Positions 35,151 through 58,200 of a DNA stretch of 64,000 nt are shown piece after piece. Positions within the stretch are counted from its first letter, which is position 1, and each line of letters begins with the position of its first letter. The position numbers and the translations under genes are program-made. Where the stretch lies: assembly GCF_037975245.1 (NCBI RefSeq), contig NC_092568.1:31838501-31902500 (forward strand), written 5' to 3'. The notes under the pieces were generated by a model, which made no database searches, had not been told where the DNA came from, and saw only the letters and a list, made by a program, of their open reading frames with translations. This stretch comes from Apostichopus japonicus (Eukaryota > Echinodermata > Holothuroidea > Aspidochirotida > Stichopodidae).

Positions 35151-35594
35151 ATTGCCACAAATGCAGATCTGATCCTCCATGAGCATGCGAGCATTCAGAC
35201 TGTAGCAAATTGATCCCCCAATTGTGGGTCTGATCCACCGTGAGCATGTATGGAGTATATTCAGACTAGCATGTTGTTCGCCCTTGTGGGTCTGATCCTC
35301 CTTAATCATGCAATAATTTATACTATAGGACGTTGATCACCCAAATTGTAGGGTCTGATCATCCTTGAGCATGCGAGAATGCAAACTTTGGCAAGTTGAT
35401 CGCCCTTGTAGGTCTCGTCCTACTTGAGCATGTGAGATTCAGACTAGCAAGTTGATCACCTCATTTGTGGGGTCTGCTTGATCCTCCTTAAGCATGCGAT
35501 TATTCAGAGTATAGCAACTTGAATCCCCAAGTGTGGGATCTGATCCTCCTTGAGCCTGCGAGCATTCAGATATACAGTATGGCAAATTGATAGC
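35151..35594. repeat. ~61-bp minisatellite, seven degenerate units
   Basis: Units share GGTCTGATCCTCCTTGAGC, then ATGCGAGCATTCAGACT and AGCAAGTTGATC. It lies in the last intron of the minus-strand integrase gene. Confidence 0.8.
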
Positions 35595-36845
35595 CTATTG
35601 AAGTCTGTACGCATTCCTGTGTATTGTATCAAGGCCAAGCTTAGAGTGAGATCTGATAAGTGTGACCTATGTGCAGAACTAAGGTCACGTCTCGACGTAA
35701 GTCAGTGTTAGATTCAAATTTTCTGGCAGGACGGGCCAACAGTTCAAGCACTCAATCACAGAAAGTAAAATTCATGACAAGGCAAGGCTTAGGGCGATAA
35801 ACTTACAAACAATGATATGACCAGAAGGACTGGATCCCATTTTTCAATAAAAAGTTCCTTTAAATGCAGTGCTTAACCATTGAAAGTATACATATCATTA
35901 CTATATAGCACAACAAAAGTTTGCAACAAGTAGCGAAACATCTAAAAGCGTTTGGCCGAGCGATGATGATAGGTAACAGGTAGAGCACCTTTATCATTAA
36001 TATTAGTCAATATTTGTTTCTGCTTGAATTTTGAGAGTTGCTTAAGCACTACAAAATTTTGCTTGTAACTGCCAATGTATACCACTGAGGTTGGTATCAG
36101 TAAGTGCATGATTATGGAGTGCATATAATCCCACTTTAATGAAATATTTAACACTTACTGTACTTCAAACTTTTTGAGTTTCTTCAATTGGTCATACAAC
36201 TGCTTCGTAGAACTAGAAGAAAAACTGTTGCACACAGATCTCTGTTGAATCAAAGCAAAGAACACAACAATAGCACACTGGAAACTTACTTAACCATGAA
36301 TTGTAAAAATAGGCCTTACAATTTTTTTTTTGAAAAACTCGCCACTTGGCCAGTGTAAGGGATTCCCTCTCTCCTTCAGCTATCATAGCACAGAAAATTC
36401 CTTGGGAATATTATTATAATATTACTAGCAATATTGTGAGCAATGCCATGTACTTCTTTCAAATAGCATTAATTCAATGATGTAACATGAGCAGTTTTTT
36501 TTCATGAATCTGACATAATTTATAGTTAGGGTGTACAACTTACTCGATCTTAGTAAAGCAGTGTGATGTGACAAACAATAAATTTGCAATATCACAGGCT
36601 ATTCTGAAATGATGATGACCTCAACAACAGGTTTCATTTACTAAATGTGATACATCAACATACTAAATATGAAATCTGTCCTTTTGAAATATTGTGTAAA
36701 ACATGGTTTTCACAATTTGAACCCTCAAACGATCCATTGACCTCGGCCATAGGCATACGAGGCGGGGCAGTCTTAAAAAACAAATTTCCAGAGGACAAGA
36801 AATTCGGGCAAAAGTCCTGAAAAATTCGGGCAGCCTAAGAGGAGA

Positions 36846-36994
<149 letters not shown>

Positions 36995-37566
36995 TAAATA
37001 TGCAGTAGCTTGCCCAAATCTTTTTCAAATTTTTGCCCGACAATTCATTGATTTTCTTTATTTAGCATTATGATGCCCGAATATTTCCGTGTAACACCAC
37101 CGTAAGCGCAGCTCACCTGGGCTTCCACGCTTTTTGCACGATCAATTTTTTTTCTAACTAGTCAACTGTATACCTGGACATCTCCGACATGAGTGTAGAT
37201 AAGAAACATTTTCTTTTTGATGGAATGGAAGGTGGGGGGGGGGGGGGAGTGCCTACAAGCCTAATAGTACAGGTTTATCATATTCTTTGTTACATTTTAT
37301 ACTGTTTTGTGAGACAAATTGCAGTCACACCTGACACAGCGACATTATCCCGCCTACGTGTCGTTGAACAATGTATGTTTTTCTGGAGGTAGCTGAGTAG
37401 CTGTGTTAAAATAATAAATACGGTAACTAAATATGAGCTTAAAAAATATACTGTCCTATTTTTCCTCTTCAAAGTGATGTAACCATTTTTTCTTCTTCTA
37501 ATTTGCCAAATTTTTGGGGAAGTGTCAATTTCTAAAATGTGAGATTGTAAAATAAAGAATGTTTAT

Positions 37567-37690
37567 ATGCAACTTGCAAGGCCTCAGATGTGCCGTTTCC
37601 GGCAATCTGAGAGGCTTTTTTTGCCAAAAATTTTCTTGTACGCTACGCGCCAACCGATGGTGGCGCTCCGCTTAGATAGTGTCACGGGAA
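37567..37690 (+). mobile_element. fragment of the GGCGGAGC hAT-type MITE family
   Basis: Matches the 3' half of the element at 61564-62063: GCAAGGCC..GCCGTTTCCGGC, GTACGCTACGCGCCAACC and GGCGCTCCGCTTAGATAGTG. Both termini are missing. Confidence 0.7.
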
Positions 37691-38180
37691 CTTTCGGGCA
37701 CAAAACTTTCTGCCCCCAAACTAAAATGGTCCCGCACACCTATGACCTTGGCCCACAACATTAGGCTTCTGTACTCAATGTGGTACAATTACATATCATA
37801 TATGCGATCGTTCCAAGCTTCTGAGATATTATGTTTAGGAAGGTGCGTTAGTGTAGGGACAGGTTAGAGGGGAGTGAGGTAACTGTTTGGCATTTTTTGA
37901 CTTCAAATGACCTTTATGACCTCCGACAAAATCAAACAGCTTCTTTTACTCAATGTTATACACTATCTTACCAAGTACGAGATCTGCCCAAGCTTCCAAT
38001 ATTGAGATACCATGTTTACAAGGTTTCACAATTTGACCCGAATGACCTTTGACCTCAAACAATACAATACGCTTCTTGTACTCAACACTGTACTCTTTTG
38101 CACAAACTATGGGATCAATCTAAGCTTCGATTCTTGAGATATTGTGTTTACAATGTGGGCGGTACAAAGACACACACACA
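37691..38180. repeat. ~110-bp tandem repeat with TGACCTTTGACCT
   Basis: About four units with TGACCT, TACTCAA, CCAAGCTTC..GAGATA and GTTTACAAGGT words. They end in an (AC)n run at 38168-38183. A perfect 13-bp TGACCTTTGACCT lies at 38043-38055. Same family as 33240-33600. Confidence 0.65.
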
Positions 38181-41100
38181 CACGCCAGCATGAATGAATA
38201 GGTTACGATTATTATCAAAGCCAGGAAAGCTGCTCTTCAGAAGTTGAACATTAAATTGCAGAGTTTCAAACTGACATCACATAAAATTATCTTCTCGAAA
38301 CTAAAACAAATGAAATTTAATTTCTGAAAACAATTGTCAGGAAACTGAAGTTTTCTTCTAATTAACTTATTCCTGTCTTTATTATTGTTGGCAATAATGG
38401 TTAATTTGTTAGGCCATTAAGTCGAAACTGATTTATTGTGTGAAGACAGCTACAGTCGTTTACCCTCACATAAGCCAGCAAATACTCAGAACTGATTAAG
38501 TTGCTGATTATTTTTAAGGAAATTCTGGAGGAATCATGCCAATCCTCCTCCCCCACCCCCCCCCCCCCTCCAAAAAAAAATACTGCAAAGAAATCTTACT
38601 TGTGCAAAATTCTTTAAGTAAATTTGAATTGAATTTCTTCTTCTGAGGAAGGCCTGTGGTATACTGTTAATAAGTGTGTACAGTCCTTTCTCATTCACAG
38701 CCTTCACTTCATACGGCCCAATTAGCCAAGAGTTTTCAAGCTTCCCTCCTATTCGGGCATCCTTTCTAGCATTCTGTACGAGAACACTGGAACCAACTTC
38801 GAAGCTCTGAATAAAATAAAATCCAGCAGATATACGTAAACATCATAATACAATGCATATGTTGCCATTCATTTAACTACAACTTCAATGTGCAACATGG
38901 CATTATATAATTACCTTTCTTGGTGCAGGCCTATTATCCAAATTTTTTTTTTTTTTGCCGTTCTTGGGCTTTGCCAATATTTTCTTTCACAACACCTTTG
39001 ATTATGTCCCGCGACTGTGACATGAGTTGAAAAACCCTCTCCCGCTGTGCATCGCTGCAGTCTGTAGTAGGAGCTTCTAGTTGGACAATGGAGTCTTCCA
39101 TGTCGACTGGTCGCAATGGCTCTCTGGATATATGAAGATAAATTAACATTCAATTATTCACAACACTTTGTTGACTGAAGAATAAATAAATTTTTATATA
39201 TTTTATTTTCATTATTAAGACCATTGAACCAGAAATTTGAGTCACATCACATACTCAAACCAGCACAAATATAAAACCCTTATATATTCTGTGCTGTTAT
39301 AGGTCCAACTTGCATACCAGCCAATTATGATAAATATATAGTATATGAAAAACAAAACCAATGTCAGTGGCATTAATTGCATGTATCTTTTAAATTAATG
39401 GGCATGCATTTACAGTTTAATGAATGTTCATATTTTGTACTTGCTGCAGAGTGTACCATATACAGGGTTAATATTTATTTGTTTAGATATTGTAACTTAA
39501 ATTGGGTTATTGATGGTCCTCTATTTAGCGGTTTTTCCCAGGACCTGGGATGTGTCAAAATAGATTTTATCGTACAGAGGACTGGTGTAGCTATGCAAGA
39601 TTTGTCCAAGCTCTCTTATCCCTGATTGCTTTTTCTCTGTATATGGCCTTAGCAAATGTAAATCTCTATTCAGCAATGGTAGGTTTAAATTATTACAAAC
39701 CTTCCAAACATCACAGCAAAAGGTGAAAGACCTATTGAACCATGTTTGCTGTATGGTACCCCATGAGAATTGAAGACAGCATTTCATCTCAGTCATGTCG
39801 GTTTTCATTGACAACCTTGATGAGTGACCTTTGCAGAGTTTGGTTGAATCTTTCATCAAGCCCATTGGTCTGTGGGTGGTAGCTAGAGGATTCTCTGTGG
39901 TCTACCCCTATCATGTCAAACAGGGACTTGTTCAGAGCATTAACAAATTCTCCTCTCTGGTCCGAGATGACAATTTTCATGCACCCAAATCTAAATAAAT
40001 GGAAACATTTAAATAACTATTGTTAAAGTATTGATTACGAGTAATGTAATGAACTACTGGCATCTGCAGAATGGCTGCATGGTTTAATCAGGAAATCATT
40101 TCAGCACTGATTTAAAAAAAAAAGTAAGTTAAAAGCACTGACCATATCCCACTAACATTTTATTGACATTAACTTAACAATCAACTTCTATAAATTCCTG
40201 TAACCATTTGGCCGCTTTCTGGGTCACAGTTAAAACAGTGCAAATTGTAGGTCTACGTAACTGATTTCATATGTATGCTATGTAAAGTAGAAACAAAAGT
40301 AGATGGATATTTACCTGGCCATGGTTTCAAACAGAAAGTTTGCAACAGTTTTTGCTGTTTTGTTTCTTACAGCAACAGCCTCTGGCCATTTTGAAAAATA
40401 GTCACATAGGGTTTATATGATGTACTTATTTCCATTGATGGTCTCTGGAAGGGGTCCAATCATATCCACACCCATCTAAAAAAAGAAGTAAAATAGCATT
40501 CAGAACCATACACAATCTTATCATACAAACTGATGTTCAAGTGATTTTTATCTGAGTTTTGTAAAATGCTAAACATTCAATTGTTTTTTTTTTGTTTTTT
40601 TTATTGTAACTCACACTGGAAGACTCTGTTACCAAGTTTTTTCTTCATTACCAAACCTATTATATACTTACTGACTTGCCAAACCCAACTGTTATATCCA
40701 ATGGGAAATCTCTGTAGTGAGATGCAAGTCACATGCAGTGATCCATCTAGCTGACAATCTAGCTGGTAATTGTCACTAGGGACTATCATAGGCCTGGTAA
40801 CCATTTTCATCACCTTTGAATGTGGGGTGGGGGGGGGGAACAGATGTATAAGTAACTGGATGAGTGATTGATAGTTAGTCAGAAAATTGCCTTGGAATCT
40901 GTCAGTGAGATGACAGGGTTACACCTAACTGATGTAGGAAGCATACATTGGTACAACCTATACTTTGGTATCTATATATTGTAAGCATTTAGAAATGTTA
41001 CAAATTAATCTTTGAAGGGAATTTGCAGAATTTTTTTATATTAATGACAGAAATTCACACTGTAGAGTTACAGTATATGGAAGGAAAGACTTCTTGGTTA

Positions 41101-41988
41101 TTAACCAAGTAGCAAATTTTACTTAAACAGATGTTGAAATAAGCATATATGGGTTCATTGGGGATGAAGTTTGGACAAAAGGCTATGGCATTGTTTGTAC
41201 TTTAGTTATGAACTGCATATGAATGTACGTACCTAGGACATTTTCTCGGATACTTCTTTATGACAACAATTCAACTACTGAACTCTGTTATGTTCCTGTG
41301 TCATTCTTGCTTCATATCACAATTCAGTTTTCTTTTCATTTTGAAATTCATATCAGATAATCCTATGTAAAGGTTTTCCTGTTGCTTTAATTATACGCAG
41401 CTAAAAAAAATACCAAAATGTGTTCTTAGTGGAATTTGTGTTTATGGCTGCAGTACATGAAAATTCCTGACAGTACTGCGAGTCATTAAGTCTACTGAAT
41501 GTATCACCATCATGATCATCTTTAATATATGCTTAGTAAATTATAACTTTGAGAACAAATGAATGAGCTAGATCTTTCATTCTCTGGGCAATCTCCACAC
41601 ATACTCCTTATACTCTTGCACTGGCCAACAAAGGGATGCAAGCTTTAAGCATCGGTTGATAACTTGATATGCATATGGTGAATGACTTTGCAGTTACAAT
41701 CATGCAAACAAATATTGCTTTTAGATGACAAAAAACAAAGTGATTTAGTGATAACTGTGCTGCTTGTGAACAGTATTTTCGACCCAGGCCTAGCATTATA
41801 AGCTGAACGCATAAGGTGGTCCATATGTATTCCATTAACATGTAAGGCCTATGAGCTAGGATCTAAAAAACATGTTACACAACTTCCATTGCAGATTCCA
41901 TCAAAATCAGTGCCTCCTGCTGAAATGCCGAGGAAAAAATACTTAGGTGGTGAAATTGTCACCACTCGTGTCCTACAAGGACTCTTAC

Positions 41989-42011
41989 CAGGGAGTTGTA
42001 ACAACTCCCTG
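41989..42011. repeat. short perfect palindrome
   Basis: CAGGGAGTTGT, one base, then its inverse complement. It sits in the long intron space of the integrase gene. Confidence 0.85.
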
Positions 42012-42393
42012 CTCTTACAGAAATTGAAATGAACCTGATATTTCTATTGATTAAGCCACCTTCTCGGATCCCTTTCTTTCAAATTAGGGTCTTATACCAA
42101 AATACTCCTATCATTTGGTCAAATAAGTTCATGATAACATGTGGGATAAAACAAAAGCAAATTGTTGTGCATTTTTATTTGCTCTTTTTTCAATTGTTTC
42201 TCTCAACACCTGCAGCTATCCTCCTGAATAGAAATTTATTCACCCACCCTCAAATTTGTCAAAGAGATTACACTAGGCCTATATTAGTTTTTAGGTCCAT
42301 TCTGGTCACCATTCTAGCAATACTACAGTATATCACCAAGCAGTGTCTACATGTGATAATACATTGCAAATTTAATATAAATGATGTAAACTT

Positions 42394-42443
42394 GGTTTAA
42401 CCATGGAGCTATAATCCCAGGTTTATAGCTCCATGGTTTAACC
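42394..42443. repeat. 21-bp stem hairpin
   Basis: The arms 42394-42414 and 42423-42443 (GGTTTAACCATGGAGCTATAA and its inverse) pair with one mismatch around an 8-nt loop. The stem is too short for a typical microRNA precursor. Confidence 0.75.
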
Positions 42444-43667
42444 TGCACTAATTTAATTGCAACATTGTTTTGTGCATATATTAACAACCTTAATTACTGT
42501 GGAAGAATGTTTAATGAATATTCATACCATAACCATGTACATGTTTGCATAATTAAAATATCACCAGCAAAAAGGACCATTAAACCGTACATTATTAGCC
42601 AACACAGCTAACCTCCTGACAATTGAGTGATGGGCAGGTGGCCAACTGCATGATTACCTATAGCATATATTCGACCTGCTGCAGTGTCTGTGCACATCCC
42701 GGCACCAATATATTAAAAAAATATGGGAAAACCTCTAAAAAGAAAGAGATAATAAAGTAACACTCATTAATTTAATTGATCCTCCAAAATGGACAAGACA
42801 GGGACCCCCCCCCCACTCCCTTGCTACCTTGTGTTTTAACTAGTAAGGGGACTAATCCCAGGACATATCTTTCAGATAATCTGAAAAGTCCTATCCTGAA
42901 GATTTCTTTTTGTTTGTAACCTAGCAATTTCAAACACATAATCATTATTGAAAGTAAAAGCTTGTATACTCATGGTAGCATGGGTATACACTACACAGCT
43001 GATATGTAACTGACAGCCGATCTGGAAGTTTTGGCAGCTACCACAGTAACATAAATTATACCAAGTAGGCTTTATTTCAGAGATTGCCAATCGGAGTGGC
43101 TTAAATTTGAATAAAGCAAATTATTTGCAAAAAGGGTTAACTCTCGAAGTCTTACTCCTAGGCTACAGTAAGCCCAAGGCTATAGTAGCCCAATACTATT
43201 CGTGTCTTGCCGACTAATTATGCATCACGATATTCTCTAACACTAATAAAGTTTAGACTTTTCAGTACTACTCTTAGGTGATTACAAATAATAAAATATA
43301 CCTATAATCTGCAAGGCCCAAATGGCCAATGCACTTAGTTCAAGTTATATGCATATCTATGGAATCATTTTCTTCAGTGGAAATAATTCCTAAAAGTTTT
43401 ATACAAATAAACAAATAAAACACTTACCGCCAAACCCTTCTTGTAAGCTTTAATTTTGTGGGCTTTGGCCAAGGGCCTATCTTCGTTGCCATGTGGGCCG
43501 ACGTAAACTAGATCGGCATCTCCCGTCAGTCTAAAACTCTTCGATCTTCCCCTTATCGATCTTTGTAGATTTAACGTAGACTTTTCAGGGTACACTCCTG
43601 ACGAAAGATATTTTCCAATGATACTGTAGGCCTACTCGTCATCGGTATCCAGCTCAGGAGAAGTCAT

Positions 43668-44903
43668 CTTGTAATATCAGATCGGGCTAAGTAAGTTAAC
43701 GGTCTCAACCCTTAATGCAATTACTGTGCGTGCAAATATGCAACTACTAAGAAATTTTGGGCCTGCGATATGTAACGTTAACGACGTAGACGGCACATTC
43801 ACTTCACTGAGTAAACAGCAGTATAAATTTTACAGTAGAATGCAAATACGCATGCGTGAAATAAAAACTTTGTCACACCTAGAACGTAGAGCGGGAGATT
43901 TCCACATTTCCCGCGTACTGAATAAATATATTGACTCTGACCAGGGAGTTTTTCCATAACAACTCAATGCTCTGACCCCGGATTTGACCTCCATGCTCCG
44001 GATGGCGGGGAACTTTCCGCCGCCGCGTACCGGTTGAAATACATTTACCTTCAACCTACATGGTTGATCTTTCTCCAACGTTTAGAAATTCCGACCTTCC
44101 AAACAACTACCCTAATGGTAGTAACGATTGATAAGCAGCAGAGTCAGACAGACATGACTAATTAGTTCAGAAGATAAATTTAACATTATGCAGCCTTATA
44201 TGACACTGACAGTCGACGATCGAAATATAGCGGACAGCGTCCCTTTGGAGTGTAGTCTCCATGATAATAATAACATTTTGCCGCCTCTTCCCACAACAGT
44301 CGACACTCGAAGTATTAGTTCTGCTTTAACCGAGTTTTGAGGGTGCATGCTGACCGATATATGACATTGTCATCCTGGTCTTCGCTAGTAAATTACCTCC
44401 TTTTAAGTAATAAGGGAACGTAGATAGGGCCAGAAATGTTTGTCACTCAACAGAACCACGTTAAAGCTCTTTAAAGAGAACCCGGACACTTTCCACGGTG
44501 GCGTAGAAAGCAAGGGAAAGTGTCCCTGAGACACTATTCACGCAAATGAGACACTATATCCTAGTAATATGTGTCCTACGGACGCCCGGACACTCATTAC
44601 TGCCACACCAGGAGCGATAATTGATCTTACCAGCCTCAGTGAAGTTTTGTATCCAATCTGCGAGCAGTCAGAATGAAGCAAGGTGGTGTTCCCCTCCCCC
44701 ACCCCAAATGTACTAAGTTACAGGTTCGATGTACTCAGTGAATGGAATAAGACAACCACAGAATTTCTGTGCCGACAACCTTGTACAGTACTTACATGCG
44801 TGCATATTATGATAAAAACATGATTTCTTCCGCTCTGAGTGGTTTATTGTGAGTTGCTCGTATGAAGAAGTGGAAAGACCGAGTTCATTGGGCGCTCCGA
44901 ATA
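43668..44903. other. shared upstream region of integrase gene and KAT5
   Basis: The 1.24 kb between two divergent start codons, without a supported gene. It includes the inverted GTGTCC repeat at 44485-44615. A KAT5 promoter is expected near 44600-44900, but no start site can be fixed. Confidence 0.45.
44485..44615. repeat. GTGTCC/GGACAC repeat, inverted relative of 30395-30605
   Basis: The inverse complement reads GTGTGGCAGTAATGAGTGTCC then GGGCGTC, alignable with CAGTGTGACAGGGAATAGTGTCC and GGGCGTC at 30395. It lies about 300 bp upstream of the KAT5 start codon. Confidence 0.65.
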
Positions 44904-54400
<9,497 letters not shown>

Positions 54401-55040
54401 AAAACTAGGATTTAATGGGAGGTCAAAAAATAAAAAGGACCGAATCGATCAAGACAACGTCGATGGAAAACTTTGACGGACCGAACGGGGAGTGCCAAGA
54501 CAAATTTGGACTCTGGACAAAAGAAGATCGCAGAGCCTGATTTTGTTGTGACGGTAGTTTTTTAAAACTACCGCTTGTGAGCATCAACAATGTTTCATCC
54601 ACAGAAATTCCGTCTTGTGAGGGGCGCTTATGAGAACTGTTTCATATGAATAATCAGAGAAGATGTGCGACACAGTTTGATGATCCTGGGAATAGATTTC
54701 ATTCGTATCAAGATGCAGGAAATGGTTCTCCATGAAACTAAATGCAATTTAGTTTTAACATGTCTTCAGCATTGCATCCATGCAATGAATAGGGACATGT
54801 TATATTGTATTCCATTTTCTGTTTATTTGTCCTATTCAAAGTACGGCTGTAAACGTTCCATTCGGGCTCTTTTTGAGATTTCTTGAGTTGATGATACATA
54901 TATAACTAACAACATATATTTGGGTATTCTCAGGGCTCCTTGAGCTCCCAAGTGTCTTGCATTGGAGAACTGATGGTTGATCATTAAACTGACCTTAGAG
55001 AAATATATGAACTTATGAAGTGTAAAAACATCAAACAGCA
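54401..55040 (+). other. KAT5 3' flank with hairpin
   Basis: Probable 3' UTR. An AATAAA at 54429-54434 is too close to the stop to be convincing. A perfect 10-bp stem with a 2-nt loop (CGGTAGTTTT/AAAACTACCG) lies at 54552-54573. Confidence 0.5.
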
Positions 55041-55059
55041 GGTTAAATCCTCACCTAAA

Positions 55060-55260
55060 CCTAAATATATTCTTATATATTCATATATATATATATATAA
55101 ATTCATATACATAAATTCATATATATATATACATTTATATATATATATCACATAATATACTTAACTAAAATACCATCATAATGCTACTCGGAGTTTCACG
55201 GGTACGGCTCGCGCACCGATCATCAGGCAACTGATGTGGTATATATATATATATATATAC
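55060..55260 (-). repeat. AT microsatellites around a Penelope-like terminal motif
   Basis: TATATA runs at 55083-55150 and 55240-55258 flank a non-AT island at 55183-55237. On the minus strand the island reads CATCAGTTGCCTGATGA, a GC-rich segment and GTGAAACTCCGAGTAGC. This arrangement resembles the termini of Penelope-like retroelements, which can carry hammerhead-ribozyme motifs (CTGATGA and GAAA boxes). No reverse transcriptase is nearby. Confidence 0.45.
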
Positions 55261-55265
55261 ATATG

Positions 55266-58200
55266 CATGTACATTTATTTAAATATGTGTGTGTGCATCT
55301 ATTAGCATCGTCCAGGGGTTGTATACATCTGCTCTTGTGGAATGAGGAAGATAAAATGTAATGTGCCCCCTTCCCCTGGTTCCTGGAATAACCTCTTCTA
55401 TTTTACCTCTTTTCCTCTGTAATATAATTTTATGAGACAAATGAAAATCAAGTTTTACCAACTGGAAAACAGTTCTGTATGTGCACTGCTCAGTGAAGTA
55501 GATTAGTGGCCATGCACTTTGAAAATGAAATCATCAGTTTTGAGGGTTCACCAGTTTTCTTTGAAATTTCTTCCACCGTACAGTACTGCAGTTATTCTTT
55601 TAAGATATATATGTGTTATTTGAAGGGGAAAACTAATGCAAAAAAACTCCAGATAACAATTAATTTTCAAACACCATTCACAACTTATATGCACAATGTT
55701 GTAAGTAGACTTGTTGGATTTATCTCGCCAGCTGTCTTCGCCCCTCAGAGATTATCTCCACTAAGCCCTTAATCTTCCCATCACTCTTTCCTTTCATTTT
55801 GCCTCTCCCATGTTGTCTCTAGTTTTTTTTTTTTTTTTCATTTGCTCATTTGTCCAATTCTACTTACCTGTTGTGTCTCTTCATGTGTCCTTTGTTTTCG
55901 TTTCTGTTTGCCTTGGAAGAAGATCCGGCTTGGATCGAAATGCCAGGCCCTCCAGGTGTGTTTGTAAAGACGAGGCCTACACAAGTTCTGTACTCTCTTG
56001 ACAGGTCCCCCCCCCCCACCCCGGTATGTGTATCATACTCCTGGCCATGCAGACCCTGTACATATACCTTACTAAATTTCAAAGCAATTTTGTAAAATAT
56101 GTGAATAGCAACTATGATATGCAGTATGTAATAAAGTCGAATACCTTACCCAATGTTTTATTTGTTTGTTTTGTCATGTGATTTTGCTCCTTCCCTTCCC
56201 AATAATTTGATGACCTCTCACCCCTGTTCAAAGGAAAGAGGAAGAAAGAAACTCTTGTAACTAGGAATGTACTTGACGGCCGTGCGAGATTATTCTAGTG
56301 GATACTTTGCAAAGAGTGCCAGACAAATGATGAATTTGTGTTTCATTTGTATACCTCATTTATCTGTCACGTTTACGCATTTCATATTTGGTTCCTTGCT
56401 GGAAGCTAAGGAACCTATGCAGCCAGGTTGCCGTGTGTGTATGTATGTATGTGTGCGTCTGTGACACTTGCTTTGGTCCGCAATAACTCAACAACGGATT
56501 GGTGGATATTTGCCATATATTGCTATGGAGATATATTATAGTGAGAAGGTGTGCCCTATCGTTATGGCGCTGAACTTATGAATATTAATGAGGTTACGGT
56601 CTCAAACGTAATAATCTTTACATTGCAATACCTCCACAACCCTTAGTCGGATTTTTAACCAAACTTAGAATACAGTTGTTAATTAATAGCTGGTACATAT
56701 AGGCCCATAGTTGTTGGGACCTGTGTGCACAAAAAATTCCGGGGGCCAAGTGGGCCCAAATTTTATTTCCACCTCAAATGCATTTTGGGACACATTCTTT
56801 GAGCCCGAAAATTGTGAGGCTCAGTATGTTTGTATGTAATGTAATATAAAAGGGAATTACAGTAGTTCACGGGATTTCTGTTTACGCCAAGGTTAAATTT
56901 TGGATTATCCTAATCCGGCCACCCCCCCCCCCCCGACGATGTATAAGATACATTGGTGCAAGTTTCCAAAACTATTCCCGGTAGATATATAGCCTACCAT
57001 GCGTATCCCAGCTTCGTCATTACCAGACATGCGTCCTTGACATAAATGAGAGGATTTTAGGTTAATCTCTTTCCCGTACCGCCCATTCCCCCTGGCCAGG
57101 TAAAGTAGGTTTTGTTTTTCATGGACACCCATTTGTCATTCTGTATACCGTAGTGAAATATGCATATATAACGAGAGTATTGCGGCGGATTATAGGTGTT
57201 TTCTAGTTCGCATGAAGTTGTTTTTTTTTTTCATATTTCTTCTGTTCTATATTCATAACTATTACTATTCACAACTATGCAACCCACCGTAGGATCATAC
57301 CTCATATTTTGTCCATGTCTCATTCGTATATCGAGGTGCATGTTTGGTGACTGGTATCATTCCAAATAACTATAGAGTCTCAATTAATTATCATATCATT
57401 TATGTATGAAGACAGACGCAAATTGATGTGATGTAGGATGAAAGTTAACAAGTATGAGAGGGTTTCATTTCATTTCCATTAGTGGCGTGCGCAAGGTTGG
57501 GGGAGGTGGGGAGGAGGCATGGCCCCACCTCCATCTTCAATCGGTTGCTTCTTTCTCTTAAATTCAGCTAGGGAATTTCTACATTCCTTCGGGAAGAATG
57601 AGACCAAATATCCTGCCCAGGACGCTCTTAAAAGGCGAGGATCCAGATTTGTTTGGGGTTGGATGTTCGACCGGCGCACTTTTCAACCTCACACAAAAAA
57701 AAAATTGTATAAGTGCTTATTGGCTGAACCTTGTGTGCACCTTAGCTCCAAGTTTTGTGGGGGGAAAAGCTCAAACGACTGTGTTCCTTCTCGTAAATAA
57801 GAAGTGCCCTGTTTTGTTAACGATAACAAGTAATTTTCCATTTTTTGTAATGAAAAAGTGCCCTTTAGTTGTGATTGAGAAACGTCCTTTTGCTGAGAAC
57901 TTAAAAAATATGTAATAATTTCAAAGTGGACTTTTGTTGAAAAAAAAATAGATGTTGCGAACATTGAAATACTAGATTTTGTGTTACAGAATGCACATTG
58001 CACATAGGGTCTATTTTGGCGGGTCGTTTGAGGTGACTTTGACACCCCTCCAATCAAAATCATATATATCCCATTCAGCCCCAACGTACCAGATTGAACC
58101 TTCTTTCGCCACCTTATAGTCTGAATATAGTGAAAGAAAATACCAGTACATTACATAGGATTACAGCAGTCGCTTGCGTAGGATATCAAGGGTGGTGGTG

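Noticed and set aside
38911-39153. Short stand-alone protein on the minus strand
   Set aside because: It is an exon of the integrase gene with splice sites on both sides and an A14 run causing the frame loss.
41600-41640. Missing HHCC exon of the integrase gene
   Set aside because: The minus strand reads CWPVQEYKEYV, faintly like the FYWP..YV zinc region, but without the H pair, splice sites or an open frame.
54429-54434. KAT5 polyadenylation signal AATAAA
   Set aside because: It is only 29 bases after the stop and lies in an A-rich run, so it may be chance.
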